Shown here piece after piece: positions 25,680 to 34,740 of a DNA stretch of 64,000 nt. The DNA comes from Paraburkholderia tropica (GTDB lineage: Bacteria; Pseudomonadota; Gammaproteobacteria; Burkholderiales; Burkholderiaceae): contig NZ_FNZM01000013.1 in the NCBI RefSeq assembly GCF_900109265.1, positions 62,001 to 126,000 of the forward strand, given 5' to 3'. The first letter of the stretch is position 1. Each line of letters opens with the position of its first letter. A program made the position numbers and the translations under genes. The notes below the pieces were generated by a model. The model was not told the DNA's origin. It searched no databases and saw only the letters and a list, made by a program, of their open reading frames with translations.

Positions 25680-25742
25680 TGGCTTACCAATCCCTTAACC
25701 ATTGCTTCACGCGGAATTTACGCAAACTGCAAGCGCGCCGGG

Positions 25743-25764
25743 TTACGCGAAAAACGCTCCGTAA
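25743..25764. promoter_or_regulatory. Candidate TetR operator
   Basis: The inverted repeat TTACG-N12-CGTAA lies in the 288-bp gap between the divergent efflux operon and the TetR gene. Position and symmetry fit an AcrR/BpeR-type operator, but only five bases per arm match perfectly. Confidence 0.35.
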
Positions 25765-25934
25765 GATTCACTAAGCAAACGCGGCGCGGGCGTTGATAAG
25801 ATCGGCGCGAATTGATGTCCTGATGTCCTGCGCGGATGTCCTGCCCGCGCTCGCGCCGTATCGTCGCGCCATCGGGTGTGAGGGCCGGATGCCATGACGG
25901 TGCGGGACGCACGGAATTTGAAGGGCCGATTGAT

Positions 25935-26651
25935 ATGAGAAGGACGAGGGAGCAATCGCTCGCGCAGCGCCAGACGCTGCTCGATTGCGCGGAGCAGATC
26001 TTCTACAGGAAGGGATTCGCGGCCGCCACGCTCGAGGAAATCGCCGGCAAGGCGGGCGTGACGCGCGGCGCGATCTACGTGCATTTCCGCAGCAAGGCCG
26101 CGATATTCGAGGCGCTGTTCGAGCGCCCCGACCTGTCGCTCGCGCCCTTCGATCTGCCCGCGCGGCCGGCGACGGCGCGGCCGATGGACTGGCTCGCGCA
26201 GGAGTTGCGCGCGCGCCTCAAGCGCATGCTCGGCAATCGCTCGGCGCGCCGTCTTTACGGCATCGCGCTCGCGGACGCCGAATCGGTCCGCCGCAACGCG
26301 CCGCTCGCCGCGCGCATGCAAAGCGCAGCCACGCACGCCGAAACCACCATCGCCGCCGTGCTCGACGACGCCGCGCATCTCGGCGAGATCGAGGGGCCGC
26401 TCGACGCGCTCGGGTCCGCGCGCTTCATCTATTCGGCGCTCACGGGTTTCTTCTGCCGCCAGCTATCGAGCGGCCAGCCCGCCGCCGACGATCTGCTCGT
26501 CGCGCGCGTGGTGGAAACGGTGTTGTGCTGCGTGCAGTTGAGCGTGTCCGATCACGTGCATCACCCGGCGGCGATGCGCGAGACACCGGCGCGCGTCAGT
26601 GGCGCGCCGACGTCCATCGGCAGCGCCGATCAACCCGCCTTGCGCGGATAA
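25935..26651 (+). CDS. TetR/AcrR-family repressor of the efflux operon
   Basis: A 238-residue regulator. The N-terminal helix-turn-helix is typical (AEQIFYRKGFAAATLEEIAG, then GVTRGAIYVHFRSKAAIFEA), and a helical ligand-binding domain follows. I chose the ATG at MRRTREQSL because family members begin there, although the frame is open 99 bases further upstream. Divergent position next to an RND operon is the usual arrangement for local repressors such as AcrR and BpeR. It overlaps the convergent sensor-kinase gene by 22 bp. Confidence 0.92.
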   Translation: MRRTREQSLAQRQTLLDCAEQIFYRKGFAAATLEEIAGKAGVTRGAIYVHFRSKAAIFEALFERPDLSLAPFDLPARPATARPMDWLAQELRARLKRMLGNRSARRLYGIALADAESVRRNAPLAARMQSAATHAETTIAAVLDDAAHLGEIEGPLDALGSARFIYSALTGFFCRQLSSGQPAADDLLVARVVETVLCCVQLSVSDHVHHPAAMRETPARVSGAPTSIGSADQPALRG

Positions 26652-27955
26652 GGAAAGCTCATCGTCACGACGAAGCCGCCGCGCGGATCGTTGGCGACAT
26701 CCATCGCGCCGTCGTGATGACGCACGAGGCGGCGCACGATCGCGAGACCGAGGCCGCAATGCGCATCGCCGCCGCGCGCCGCGTCGAGCCGCACGAACGG
26801 ACGCTGCACGCGATGCAGATCCGCTTCGGGCACGCCCGCACCGTGATCGCGCACGCGCAGCACGTAACGGCCATCGGCGAGCTTCGTCGACACTTCGACC
26901 GGCGGCTCGCCATACGTGAGCGCGTTTTCGATCAGGTTCGAGAGCATGCGGTCGAGATCGACGGCGGGCAGCATGAAGCCGTCGCCTGCGTGGAGCGCGA
27001 GCTTGACGAGTGCGCCGGCGTCAGCGTCTTCCGCTGCTGCCGTTGCGCCCGTATCGGCTGAATCGCCCGCGTGCGCGCCGTAATCGCGGCGGCAATGCGC
27101 GTCGACGCTCACGAACGCCGAATCGCTGACGTTCTCGCGCGCGAAGTCGAGAAACTGCGTGACGATGCGCGACATCGATTCCGTTTCGCGCAGGAACGCC
27201 GCGCGATCTTTCGGCGTGGCGAGCAGATCGGCGCGCAACTGCATGCGCGTGATGGGCGTGCGCAGATCGTGCGCGATGCCCGCGAGCATGACCGAGCGCT
27301 CGCGCTCGCTTTCGGCGAGTTCACTCACCATGTCGTTGAAATCGCTGACCAGTTCGCGCACTTCGTGCGGCCCCGCCTGCGCCACGCGATGCACGCCGCG
27401 CCCGATGCGATACTCGCGCGCCGCGCGCGCCAGTTCGCGCACGGGACGCTGCACCTGCCACGCGAAAATCACCGCCGTGACGATCGCGAACACGAGCGTG
27501 AGCGCCGAAAAACCCATGAAGCGGCTGAGCGGCGGCATGAAGCCCGGCATCACGATCCAGTATTTCGCGTCGCGCTGACGCACCCACACGCTGCTGGTGT
27601 CCGGCTCGACCACGACGTGACTGCCCTCGCCCAGACGCGGACGCAGACTCTCTTCGAGCGGACCATTCGTATCCGTGCACGGCGCGGGACAGCCCGCCTC
27701 GATCGCATGCGCCACACCGACGTAATGAATGCCGAGCGTGTCCGCGACGTGTTCGGCGAGCACCGGGTCGCGCTCGCGCACCTGCGCCGCTATCACGAGA
27801 TTGTTGAGCGAGCGCTGCGCGTCGATCTTCGCGCGCTCCTTGTCGATCAGCAGTAGCGCCATCACATGCACCAGCACCACGAGGCCGACGATCATCAGCG
27901 AAAGGCGGCCGAACAGCGTGTCAAGCGGACGGAAGGGAAGCTTCATCGGCGTCAT
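26630..27955 (-). CDS. EnvZ-type sensor histidine kinase
   Basis: A 441-residue membrane kinase. Helix 1 (about 18-37) and helix 2 (about 148-167) frame a periplasmic sensor with two Cys (90, 93). HAMP follows. The H-box is AGIAHDLRTPITRM with His229, the N-box is NLIENALTYG, and the G-boxes include DHGAGVP and GLGLAIV. An extra Asp/Ala-rich insert lies between the dimerisation and ATP domains (around 280-310), which is not typical of EnvZ. It overlaps the response regulator gene by 35 bases, so the pair is coupled. The stimulus is unknown. Confidence 0.92.
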   Translation of the reverse strand: MTPMKLPFRPLDTLFGRLSLMIVGLVVLVHVMALLLIDKERAKIDAQRSLNNLVIAAQVRERDPVLAEHVADTLGIHYVGVAHAIEAGCPAPCTDTNGPLEESLRPRLGEGSHVVVEPDTSSVWVRQRDAKYWIVMPGFMPPLSRFMGFSALTLVFAIVTAVIFAWQVQRPVRELARAAREYRIGRGVHRVAQAGPHEVRELVSDFNDMVSELAESERERSVMLAGIAHDLRTPITRMQLRADLLATPKDRAAFLRETESMSRIVTQFLDFARENVSDSAFVSVDAHCRRDYGAHAGDSADTGATAAAEDADAGALVKLALHAGDGFMLPAVDLDRMLSNLIENALTYGEPPVEVSTKLADGRYVLRVRDHGAGVPEADLHRVQRPFVRLDAARGGDAHCGLGLAIVRRLVRHHDGAMDVANDPRGGFVVTMSFPYPRKAG

Positions 27956-28661
27956 CGTCGGGAACGAACATATAGCCCACGCCGCGCATGGTTTGCAGGC
28001 GGCGCGGGTTGGACGGATCGACTTCGATCAGACGGCGCAGACGCCACACCGGCACGTCGATGCCGCGCTCGGTCACGGCCGCGCCCGGCCCGTGCAAGAG
28101 ATCGAGCAGCTTCGCGCGCGAGAGCGTTTCCATCGGATGCTGCGCGAAGATTTCGAGCATCGCGTACTCGCTGCCCGTGAGCTTGACCGGCTCGCCGTCG
28201 CGCAGCAGCGTGCGCGTGGCGAAGTTCAATTCGAACGGACCGAAACGGCATGGCGCGCGGCGTTCGGGCGCACCGCGATCGGGCTCGCCCTGGCGGCGCA
28301 GCACGGCGCGAATGCGCGCGAGCAGTTCCTGCGGCATGAAGGGCTTGCCGAGATAGTCGTCGGCGCCGAGTTCGAGGCCGATCACGCGGTCGGCGCCATC
28401 GGCACGCGCGGTGAGCATGATGACCGGAATACGGTCTCCGCTCGCGCGCAACTGCTTGAGCGCCGTGAGGCCGTCGACGCCCGGCATCATCACGTCGAGC
28501 ACGATGACCGAGGGACGCTCGCGTTCGAGGCGGCGTTCGAGCTGGGTGGCGTCGTGCAGCACCGAGAACGCGATGTTGCGCTGCTGGAAAAATTCGCGCA
28601 GGAGGTCGCGCAGCGATTCGTCATCGTCGACGAGCAGGACCTGGAACTCAGGATCGGACAT
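27921..28661 (-). CDS. OmpR-type response regulator
   Basis: A 246-residue two-component regulator. The receiver domain has the acidic pocket LLVDDDESLRD, the phosphoacceptor Asp in VIVLDVMMPGVDG, and Lys in DYLGKPFMPQE. The C-terminal winged helix ends with LQTMRGVGYMFVP. GGAGG lies eight bases before the ATG. It is the partner of the downstream kinase. The targets are unknown; neighbouring membrane and transport genes are plausible. Confidence 0.93.
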   Translation of the reverse strand: MSDPEFQVLLVDDDESLRDLLREFFQQRNIAFSVLHDATQLERRLERERPSVIVLDVMMPGVDGLTALKQLRASGDRIPVIMLTARADGADRVIGLELGADDYLGKPFMPQELLARIRAVLRRQGEPDRGAPERRAPCRFGPFELNFATRTLLRDGEPVKLTGSEYAMLEIFAQHPMETLSRAKLLDLLHGPGAAVTERGIDVPVWRLRRLIEVDPSNPRRLQTMRGVGYMFVPDDDADEASLPSA

Positions 28662-29094
28662 CGTGGACGCCTCCGGGTGAAGCACAACAATGGGCGGCGG
28701 AAGGATGGCGCTGGGTCACGGCGGGTCTTTGCAAATCAGGGTGTGGCGGTTCGAATGGCGAAATGGCGCGGTGCGGTGTCGAAGCGGTTCGACACGCGGC
28801 GCATGGGGGTATTGTGCCTGTGTTGGCGGGGATGTGGCGGCGAGGGATGTTGCGGGGGATGAATGCACGGCGGACCGCGTGATCCGCAACGGCCGGTTCG
28901 CAACGGCCTTTGCCTGAAGAATATCAGTCAGGCAAAAGGCCGCGCGAATTTCACCTGCATCATGCAGCCGTCGCCTTCACAGGAAGTCACCAGCGGCTGG
29001 TCCGGCACGACCTTCATCGGCGTCGAATTCGCGGCGGCAGAACCGTTCCGCTACCCGGCCTCACGGTTCTGCTCATTAAACTTGGCGCCTGCGC
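28662..29094. other. Gene-poor interval
   Basis: A 433-bp gap between the response regulator start and the end of the reductase gene. It should contain the promoter of the two-component pair (28662-28850). The only coding-like part is the short minus-strand frame at 28928-29017. Confidence 0.5.
28928..29017 (-). CDS. Possible 29-residue peptide or gene remnant
   Basis: The minus strand encodes MKVVPDQPLVTSCEGDGC followed by MMQVKFARPFA and a stop. The frame shows good codon bias and continues upstream for eleven more sense-like codons before hitting TAG, with no Shine-Dalgarno site before the ATG. It reads like the C-terminal end of a small secreted or redox protein whose front is missing or disrupted, but I cannot identify a parent. 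Low confidence as a functional gene. Confidence 0.3.
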   Translation of the reverse strand: MKVVPDQPLVTSCEGDGCMMQVKFARPFA

Positions 29095-30153
29095 TCAGCC
29101 AAGCGTCGGATAGTCGGTATAGAACTGCGCCGTCCCGCCAAAGAAACCTTCGCGGCGCGGCTCGTTCATCGGCGCGTGGGTCTTGATGCGCTCGACGAAA
29201 TCCGGATTCGCCAGCACCATCGCGCCGTACGATTCGAGATCGGCCACGCCCGACGCCACGTCGGCGCCCACCTGCTCCCGCGCACGCCCCGCGCGGTTCA
29301 CCATCAGCGTGCCGGTCCAGCGCGCGCGAATGTCGGCGAGCAACGCCTCATCGCCCTGATGCGCGATGTGAAGATACGCGAGGCCCAGTTTGTCGAGCGC
29401 CGTCACCAGATAGCGGTACAACGCGGGACCTTGCTCGCCCTCGTCGATGCCCCACAGCGCCATGCCCGGCGACAGACGGATCGCCGTGCGGTCCGCGCCA
29501 ATCTCCTTCGCGATGGCCGTCGCGACCTCGATCGCAAAGCGCGCGCGATTCTCGATCGAACCGCCGTATTCATCGGTCCGCACGTTCGCGCTCGGCGCGA
29601 GAAACTGCTGCACGAGATAGGCATTCGCGCCGTGAATCTCCACGCCGTCCGCGCCCGCTTCGATCGCACGGCGCGCCGCATGCGCGAAGTCGGCGACCGT
29701 GGCGCGGACTTCCTCGGTCGAAAGCGCGCGCGGCACCGGAATGTCCTGCATGCCCTTCGCCGTGAACATGCCGGAGCCCGGCGCGATGGCGGACGGCGCG
29801 ACACCGGCGCGATGATGCGGCGTGTTATCCGGATGCGACATGCGCCCCGCGTGCATCAGCTGAATGAACAGGCGGCCGCCTTTCGCGTGCACCGCGTCCA
29901 CGACCAGCTTCCAGCCGGCCACGTGCGCATCGGTGTAGATGCCCGGCGTGGTCAGATAGCCCTGGCCGTCGGCGCACGGCTGCGTGCCTTCGGTGACGAT
30001 CAGGCCGACGCTCGCGCGCTGCGCATAGTAAGTCGCGGCGAGATCGCCCGGCGTGCCGTCGAACTGGGCGCGCGAACGCGTCATCGGCGCCATGACCAGG
30101 CGGTTGCGCAGCGCATGACGGCCGACGCGGACGGAATCGAACAATTGCTTCAT
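29095..30153 (-). CDS. Old-yellow-enzyme family alkene reductase (NemA-like)
   Basis: A 352-residue FMN-dependent TIM-barrel reductase. It shows LRNRLVMAPMTRSRA at the start, IVTEGTQPCADGQGY, the active-site HGANAYLVQQFL (the usual His and Asn that bind the substrate carbonyl or nitro group), and YGGSIENRARF. NemA-like enzymes reduce activated C=C bonds and nitro compounds with NADPH. A LysR gene is divergent across 120 bp, a common arrangement for regulation by reactive electrophiles. Confidence 0.93.
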   Translation of the reverse strand: MKQLFDSVRVGRHALRNRLVMAPMTRSRAQFDGTPGDLAATYYAQRASVGLIVTEGTQPCADGQGYLTTPGIYTDAHVAGWKLVVDAVHAKGGRLFIQLMHAGRMSHPDNTPHHRAGVAPSAIAPGSGMFTAKGMQDIPVPRALSTEEVRATVADFAHAARRAIEAGADGVEIHGANAYLVQQFLAPSANVRTDEYGGSIENRARFAIEVATAIAKEIGADRTAIRLSPGMALWGIDEGEQGPALYRYLVTALDKLGLAYLHIAHQGDEALLADIRARWTGTLMVNRAGRAREQVGADVASGVADLESYGAMVLANPDFVERIKTHAPMNEPRREGFFGGTAQFYTDYPTLG

Positions 30154-30273
30154 GACCAGCTCCTCGAATGGGTTGAACGCAGACGGTTCGGACCTGCGAT
30201 GGCGCCATCATCGGATGCTTCATGAGGAAGATAAAGACGGCTAATCGGATATCATTGATCCACTCATGGAGCA

Positions 30274-31176
30274 ATGAAGATGGACGATTACCTCAATGAC
30301 ATGGCCCTCTTCGTCGAGGTCGTAAAGGCCAAGGGCTTTCGCCACGCCGCCGACGCACTGGGCATCCCGAACTCCACGCTCTCGCGGCGCATCAGCGCGC
30401 TGGAGAAGCACATCGGGCTGCGGCTGCTGCATCGCACGACGCGCAAGATCGAGCTGACCGAAGCCGGGCAGATCTATTTTGAGCGCTGCAAGCGCATCGT
30501 CGACGAGGCGCGGCTCGCGCACGCCCAGCTCGGCACGCTGCTCGCACAGCCCAGCGGCACGCTGCGCGTCTCGCTGCCGGTGGATTTCGGCGTGACCTAT
30601 CTCGCGCCGCTTGTCGTGGAGTTCGGCGAGCGATATCCGGGCATCGGTTTCGATCTCGATCTCACGCCGCGCCGCGTCGATCTCGTGAGCGAGCCGTTCG
30701 ACGTGGCGATCCGTATCGGCGAATCGGAAAACTCGCAGTTGATCGCGCGTTTGCTGGCAACGCTCACGCCCTCGCTGTTTGCGTCGCCCGCGTATCTGAA
30801 ACGTTCAGGCGTGCCGGAGAAACCCGCCGATCTCGAACGGCACGAATGTCTGACGATCCTGAAGGCTGCTTCATGGACGCTGCACGACGGTCAGCGCAAA
30901 CGCGCGGTCACGGTGCCGGTCGGCGGACGCTATGCGCTCAACAGCGTGGGCATGATTCGCCGCCTCGCCACGCTCGATCGGGGCATCGTGCTGGTGCCGC
31001 GCGAAGTGGTCGCCGACGATCTCGCGATTGGCGCGCTGGTGCCCGTCATGCCGCAGTGGCACGGCACACCCACGCCGATCTACGCGATGACGGAAACACG
31101 CTTGCTGCCCGCGAAAACGCAGCGGTTTATCGAGTTCCTGCAAGCGCGACTGGCCGAGCAAACGCAGCGCGCCTGA
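30274..31176 (+). CDS. LysR-type regulator (likely of the reductase)
   Basis: A 300-residue LysR protein with helix-turn-helix at about 8-65 (GFRHAADALGIPNSTLSRRI) and a substrate-binding effector domain. A second ATG six bases downstream is an equally possible start. It is divergent from the alkene-reductase gene. The gap contains GGAT-N7-ATCC, overlapping a T-N11-A pattern, that may be its site. Confidence 0.9.
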   Translation: MKMDDYLNDMALFVEVVKAKGFRHAADALGIPNSTLSRRISALEKHIGLRLLHRTTRKIELTEAGQIYFERCKRIVDEARLAHAQLGTLLAQPSGTLRVSLPVDFGVTYLAPLVVEFGERYPGIGFDLDLTPRRVDLVSEPFDVAIRIGESENSQLIARLLATLTPSLFASPAYLKRSGVPEKPADLERHECLTILKAASWTLHDGQRKRAVTVPVGGRYALNSVGMIRRLATLDRGIVLVPREVVADDLAIGALVPVMPQWHGTPTPIYAMTETRLLPAKTQRFIEFLQARLAEQTQRA

Positions 31177-31291
31177 ACGCCGCATTCACGCTTGCTTGCA
31201 AGGCGCGAAGATCACTTTGCACACTTCGGCGAGGTGTTGCGCGCGTGCATCCTCGGTCGTGATCACCGCCAGTGCGCGCCAGCCCATTCAC

Positions 31292-32185
31292 CTACACCCC
31301 GCCCCGCAACGCATCGGCGACAACCGTAAACGCCGGTGTCGGCTGCCGTCGGCTCGGGTAATACAGATAGAAACCGGGAAACGGCGCGCACCAGTCGCTC
31401 AGCACGCGCAGCAGTTCGCCGCGCTCGATATGCGCCAGCACGCGCGCCTCGGGCACGCACGCGAGTCCCGCGCCCGCAAGCGCGGCGCGCACCGCCAGCG
31501 TCGCCGTATTGAAGATCAGCCGGCCTTCCACACGCACCTTGAGCGCGCGCCCGGCCTTTTCGAACTCCCACGCGTAGAGGCTCCCGGCGGTCGGCATGCG
31601 GATGTTCACGCAGTTATGCGCGGTCAGATCCTGCGGCGTTTTCGGCTTCGGATGGCGCGCGAAATACGCCGGCGTACCGACCACGGCCATCCGGATGTCC
31701 GGCCCGATGCGCACGGCGACCATATCGCGCGCGACCTGCTCGCCGAGCCGCACGCCCGCATCGAGCCGCTGCTCGACGATATCGGTCAGCCCGTTGTCGA
31801 TCACGAGTTCGATCGTGATGTCCGGATACGCAGGCAGCAGCTTTTCGATGGCGGGCCAGAGCAGCGATTCCGCCGCGTGCTCGCCCGCCGCGATGCGCAC
31901 GATGCCCGCCGGTTTCTCGCGCAGCGCCGTCAACGCGGCCAGTTCGGCCTCGACTTCGTCCAGCCGCGGACCGACCGACTGGATCAGCCGTTCGCCCGCT
32001 TCGGTCGGCGAGACGTTGCGCGTCGTGCGCGCAAGCAGCCGCAAGCCCAGACGCGCCTCCAGATTGCGCACGGTCTGGCTCAGCGCCGACTGCGAGACGC
32101 CCAGTTGCGCGGCCGCTTTCGTGAAGCTGCCCTCGCGCGCCACGGCGAGAAATGCGGTGATATCGGCAAGATCGGAACGCGCCAT
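31292..32185 (-). CDS. LysR-type regulator (likely of the AKR/SDR pair)
   Basis: A 297-residue regulator with helix-turn-helix (EGSFTKAAAQLGVSQSALSQ) and an effector domain that contains the usual ALRAALAGAGLACVPEARV segment. It is divergent from the aldo/keto reductase gene across 127 bp, which is the standard LysR arrangement. The reductase, SDR and regulator probably form one inducible unit. Confidence 0.9.
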   Translation of the reverse strand: MARSDLADITAFLAVAREGSFTKAAAQLGVSQSALSQTVRNLEARLGLRLLARTTRNVSPTEAGERLIQSVGPRLDEVEAELAALTALREKPAGIVRIAAGEHAAESLLWPAIEKLLPAYPDITIELVIDNGLTDIVEQRLDAGVRLGEQVARDMVAVRIGPDIRMAVVGTPAYFARHPKPKTPQDLTAHNCVNIRMPTAGSLYAWEFEKAGRALKVRVEGRLIFNTATLAVRAALAGAGLACVPEARVLAHIERGELLRVLSDWCAPFPGFYLYYPSRRQPTPAFTVVADALRGGV

Positions 32186-32312
32186 GATTAATAAGCCCAG
32201 CTTCTAACTTCATCCCGATTCTAGCGCTTAATCGCAAGACGCCGCGCTGCTACATTGATCGTCGTGCCGCTGTCGGAGTCGCGACGGCAACTCAACGCAT
32301 AAGGAGTCGACG

Positions 32313-33296
32313 ATGAAAAAACGTGTTCTCGGGAAGAGCGGGCTCGAAGTGTCCGCGATCGGTCTGGGCTGCATGGGCCTGAGCTACGGCTACGGCCCCG
32401 CCACCGACAAGGCCGACGCCATCAAGCTGATCCGCGCCGCATTCGAGCGCGGCGTAACCTTCTTCGACACCGCCGAAGCCTACGCGCAAGGCGCGAACGA
32501 GGCATTGCTCGGCGAGGCGCTCGCGCCGTTTCGCGACGAGGTGGTGATCGCGACCAAATTCGGCTTCGAAGGCGGCGACGTGCAGAAAGGCGTCAACAGC
32601 AAGCCCGACAACATCCGCGCCGTGACCGACGCCGCGCTCAAGCGGCTGCGCACCGATCGCATCGATCTGCTGTATCAGCATCGCGTCGATCCGGACGTGC
32701 CGATGGAAGACGTCGCGGGCGCGGTGAAGGAGCTGATCGCGCAAGGCAAGGTCAAGCATTTCGGCATGTCGGAAGCGGGCGCGCAGTCGATTCGCCGTGC
32801 CCATGCCGTGCAGCCGGTCGCGGCGCTGGAAAGCGAATATTCGCTGTGGTGGCGCGCGCCCGAGCAGGAGATTCTGCCGCTGCTCGACGAACTCGGCATT
32901 GGTTTCGTGCCGTTCAGTCCGCTCGGCAAAGGCTTTCTGACCGGCGCGATCGACGCGACGACGAGCTTCGACAAAACGGATTTCCGTAACGTCGTGCCGC
33001 GTTTTTCGGAGGAAAACCGCCGCGCCAATCAAGCGCTCGTCGATGTGCTCAAGCAGATCGCCACGGACCTGAACGCGACGCCCGCGCAAATCGCGCTCGC
33101 CTGGCTGCTCGCGCAAAAGCCGTGGATCGCGCCGATTCCGGGCACGACCAAGATGCATCGAATGGAAGAAAACGTCGGCGCGGCGGCCATCGAATTGACC
33201 GCTGAAAATCTGCGCGACATTGAAACGGCGTTCGCGAACATCGCCGTGCAGGGCGACCGCTATCCGGCGCATTTGCAGGCGCGCGTCGGCAAGTAA
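32313..33296 (+). CDS. Aldo/keto reductase
   Basis: A 327-residue NADPH-dependent reductase of the AKR superfamily. Catalytic residues are visible: Asp and Tyr in FFDTAEAYAQG, Lys in ATKFGFEGG, and His in LYQHRVDP. It has SPLGKGFLTG and IPGTTKMHRMEEN for cofactor binding. AAGGAG precedes the ATG. Such proteins reduce aldehydes and ketones. The SDR gene follows 57 bp later. Confidence 0.93.
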   Translation: MKKRVLGKSGLEVSAIGLGCMGLSYGYGPATDKADAIKLIRAAFERGVTFFDTAEAYAQGANEALLGEALAPFRDEVVIATKFGFEGGDVQKGVNSKPDNIRAVTDAALKRLRTDRIDLLYQHRVDPDVPMEDVAGAVKELIAQGKVKHFGMSEAGAQSIRRAHAVQPVAALESEYSLWWRAPEQEILPLLDELGIGFVPFSPLGKGFLTGAIDATTSFDKTDFRNVVPRFSEENRRANQALVDVLKQIATDLNATPAQIALAWLLAQKPWIAPIPGTTKMHRMEENVGAAAIELTAENLRDIETAFANIAVQGDRYPAHLQARVGK

Positions 33297-33353
33297 GCGG
33301 CCGGGCGCGCGGCTGAGGATCGCCCGCGCCCGCCACCCGTTTAAAGGATCACT

Positions 33354-34094
33354 ATGTCGGACAATATCGCAGGAAAAGTCATCGTCATCACAGGCGCGAG
33401 CAGCGGGCTCGGCGAAGCCGCCGTGCGCCGTCTCGCCGCCGCCGGCGCGAAGCTCGTGCTCGGCGCGCGGCGCGTCGATCGCCTCGTGGCGCTGGCCGCC
33501 GAACTCGGGTTGCCGGAGAACGCCGCCGTCGAAACCGATGTCACCGATGCGAGCCAGGTTCAGGCGCTCGTCGATCACGCAGTTGCCACGCATGGCCGTA
33601 TCGACGTGTTGATCAACAACGCCGGTCTGATGCCGCATTCGCCGCTCGAACGCGGCAAAATCGCGGACTGGGATCGCATGATCGACGTGAACATCAAGGG
33701 CGTGCTGTACGGCATCGCCGCCGCGCTGCCGCCTATGACGCGGCAAAAAAGCGGTCATATCATCAACGTGTCGTCGGTCGCGGGGCACAAGGTCGGCAAG
33801 AACAACGCCGTGTATTGCGCGACGAAAACGGCGGTGCGCGTGCTCTCCGAAGGGCTGCGCCAGGAAGTGAAGCCGCACAACATCCGCACGACGATCATCT
33901 CGCCGGGCGCGGTGCAATCGGAGTTGCCGCAGAGCGTGACCGAAGCCGATGTGGCGGCCGGGATCGCCGACTTCTACGAGAAGTTCGCGATTCCCGCCGA
34001 CAGCTTCGCGCGCATGGTCGCCTTCGCGATCGAGCAGCCCGACGACGTCGACGTCAACGAGATCCTGTTCCGGCCGACGGCGCAGGAGGTCTGA
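33354..34094 (+). CDS. Short-chain dehydrogenase/reductase
   Basis: A 246-residue classical SDR. The cofactor motif is TGASSGLGEA, followed by NNAG. The catalytic Ser is in INVSSVAG, and the Tyr-x3-Lys is YCATK. Asp or Arg residues after the second strand (GARRVDR) suggest NADP preference. It is cotranscribed with the aldo/keto reductase, giving a small carbonyl-reducing module of unknown substrate. Confidence 0.93.
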   Translation: MSDNIAGKVIVITGASSGLGEAAVRRLAAAGAKLVLGARRVDRLVALAAELGLPENAAVETDVTDASQVQALVDHAVATHGRIDVLINNAGLMPHSPLERGKIADWDRMIDVNIKGVLYGIAAALPPMTRQKSGHIINVSSVAGHKVGKNNAVYCATKTAVRVLSEGLRQEVKPHNIRTTIISPGAVQSELPQSVTEADVAAGIADFYEKFAIPADSFARMVAFAIEQPDDVDVNEILFRPTAQEV

Positions 34095-34117
34095 AGCGTG
34101 GTGTAGCGCGGCGTGCC

Positions 34118-34603
34118 TCAGTGCACGACCATGCCGTTGTACTGCGCGTTGCCCGCGCCCGCCGCGATATTGATGCCGATATTGCCGCTGACGTTGGCGA
34201 GCGCGCCCGCGCCGAGTGCGGCCGTGCCGCTGCCCGTCATGTGCGCGGTGCCCTGCACGGTCTGCTGCGAGACGATTTCCGCGCGCGACGTGCCGACGAG
34301 CGCGATCTGATTGGCCTGCACATTGAACGCCCCGGCGACGAGGTTCACGCCCGCGTTGCCGGTCGCGCCGCGCAGCACGTCCGCGCCCACCGAGGCCGAT
34401 GGCGCGGCGAGATCCGCGTTGCCTGCCGTGCTCTGCACCGCGGTGAGCTTCACCGGCGCGAAGACGGCGGCGCTGTCGTCGTCGCTCGATACGGAGACTG
34501 CGGAGATCGCGGACAGTGGCGTCGCGCTATCCGCGAACGCCGACGTCGCGCCCGCGCACGTGGCCGCGCACAGCGTCGCGGCAATCAACAAACGTAGCTT
34601 CAT
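34118..34603 (-). CDS. Secreted Asn/Gly/Ala repeat protein
   Basis: A 161-residue exported protein with a signal peptide of about 25 residues (ending SAFADS). The mature part contains two related units: GNAGVNLVAGAFNVQANQIA (about 105-125) and GNIGINIAAGAGNAQYNGMV (about 138-158). The form is 'GN-x-GVN-x-AAG-x2-N-x-Q-x-N', as found in proposed surface or amyloid-like proteins of proteobacteria. I cannot assign a function. GGGAG precedes the ATG. It is convergent with the SDR gene. Confidence 0.75.
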   Translation of the reverse strand: MKLRLLIAATLCAATCAGATSAFADSATPLSAISAVSVSSDDDSAAVFAPVKLTAVQSTAGNADLAAPSASVGADVLRGATGNAGVNLVAGAFNVQANQIALVGTSRAEIVSQQTVQGTAHMTGSGTAALGAGALANVSGNIGINIAAGAGNAQYNGMVVH

Positions 34604-34740
34604 CGGTGGCTCCCCGGCGTGGTCAAGTGAGTGGGATAGCTGCGATATCGACCTTTACGGGCGCGCTTGAAGTGCGGGTTTTCCCTGGGCATCGAGGGCA
34701 AGCCTTCGGGCGGGATGACGCCCTGTTTTATTGCGCCAAC

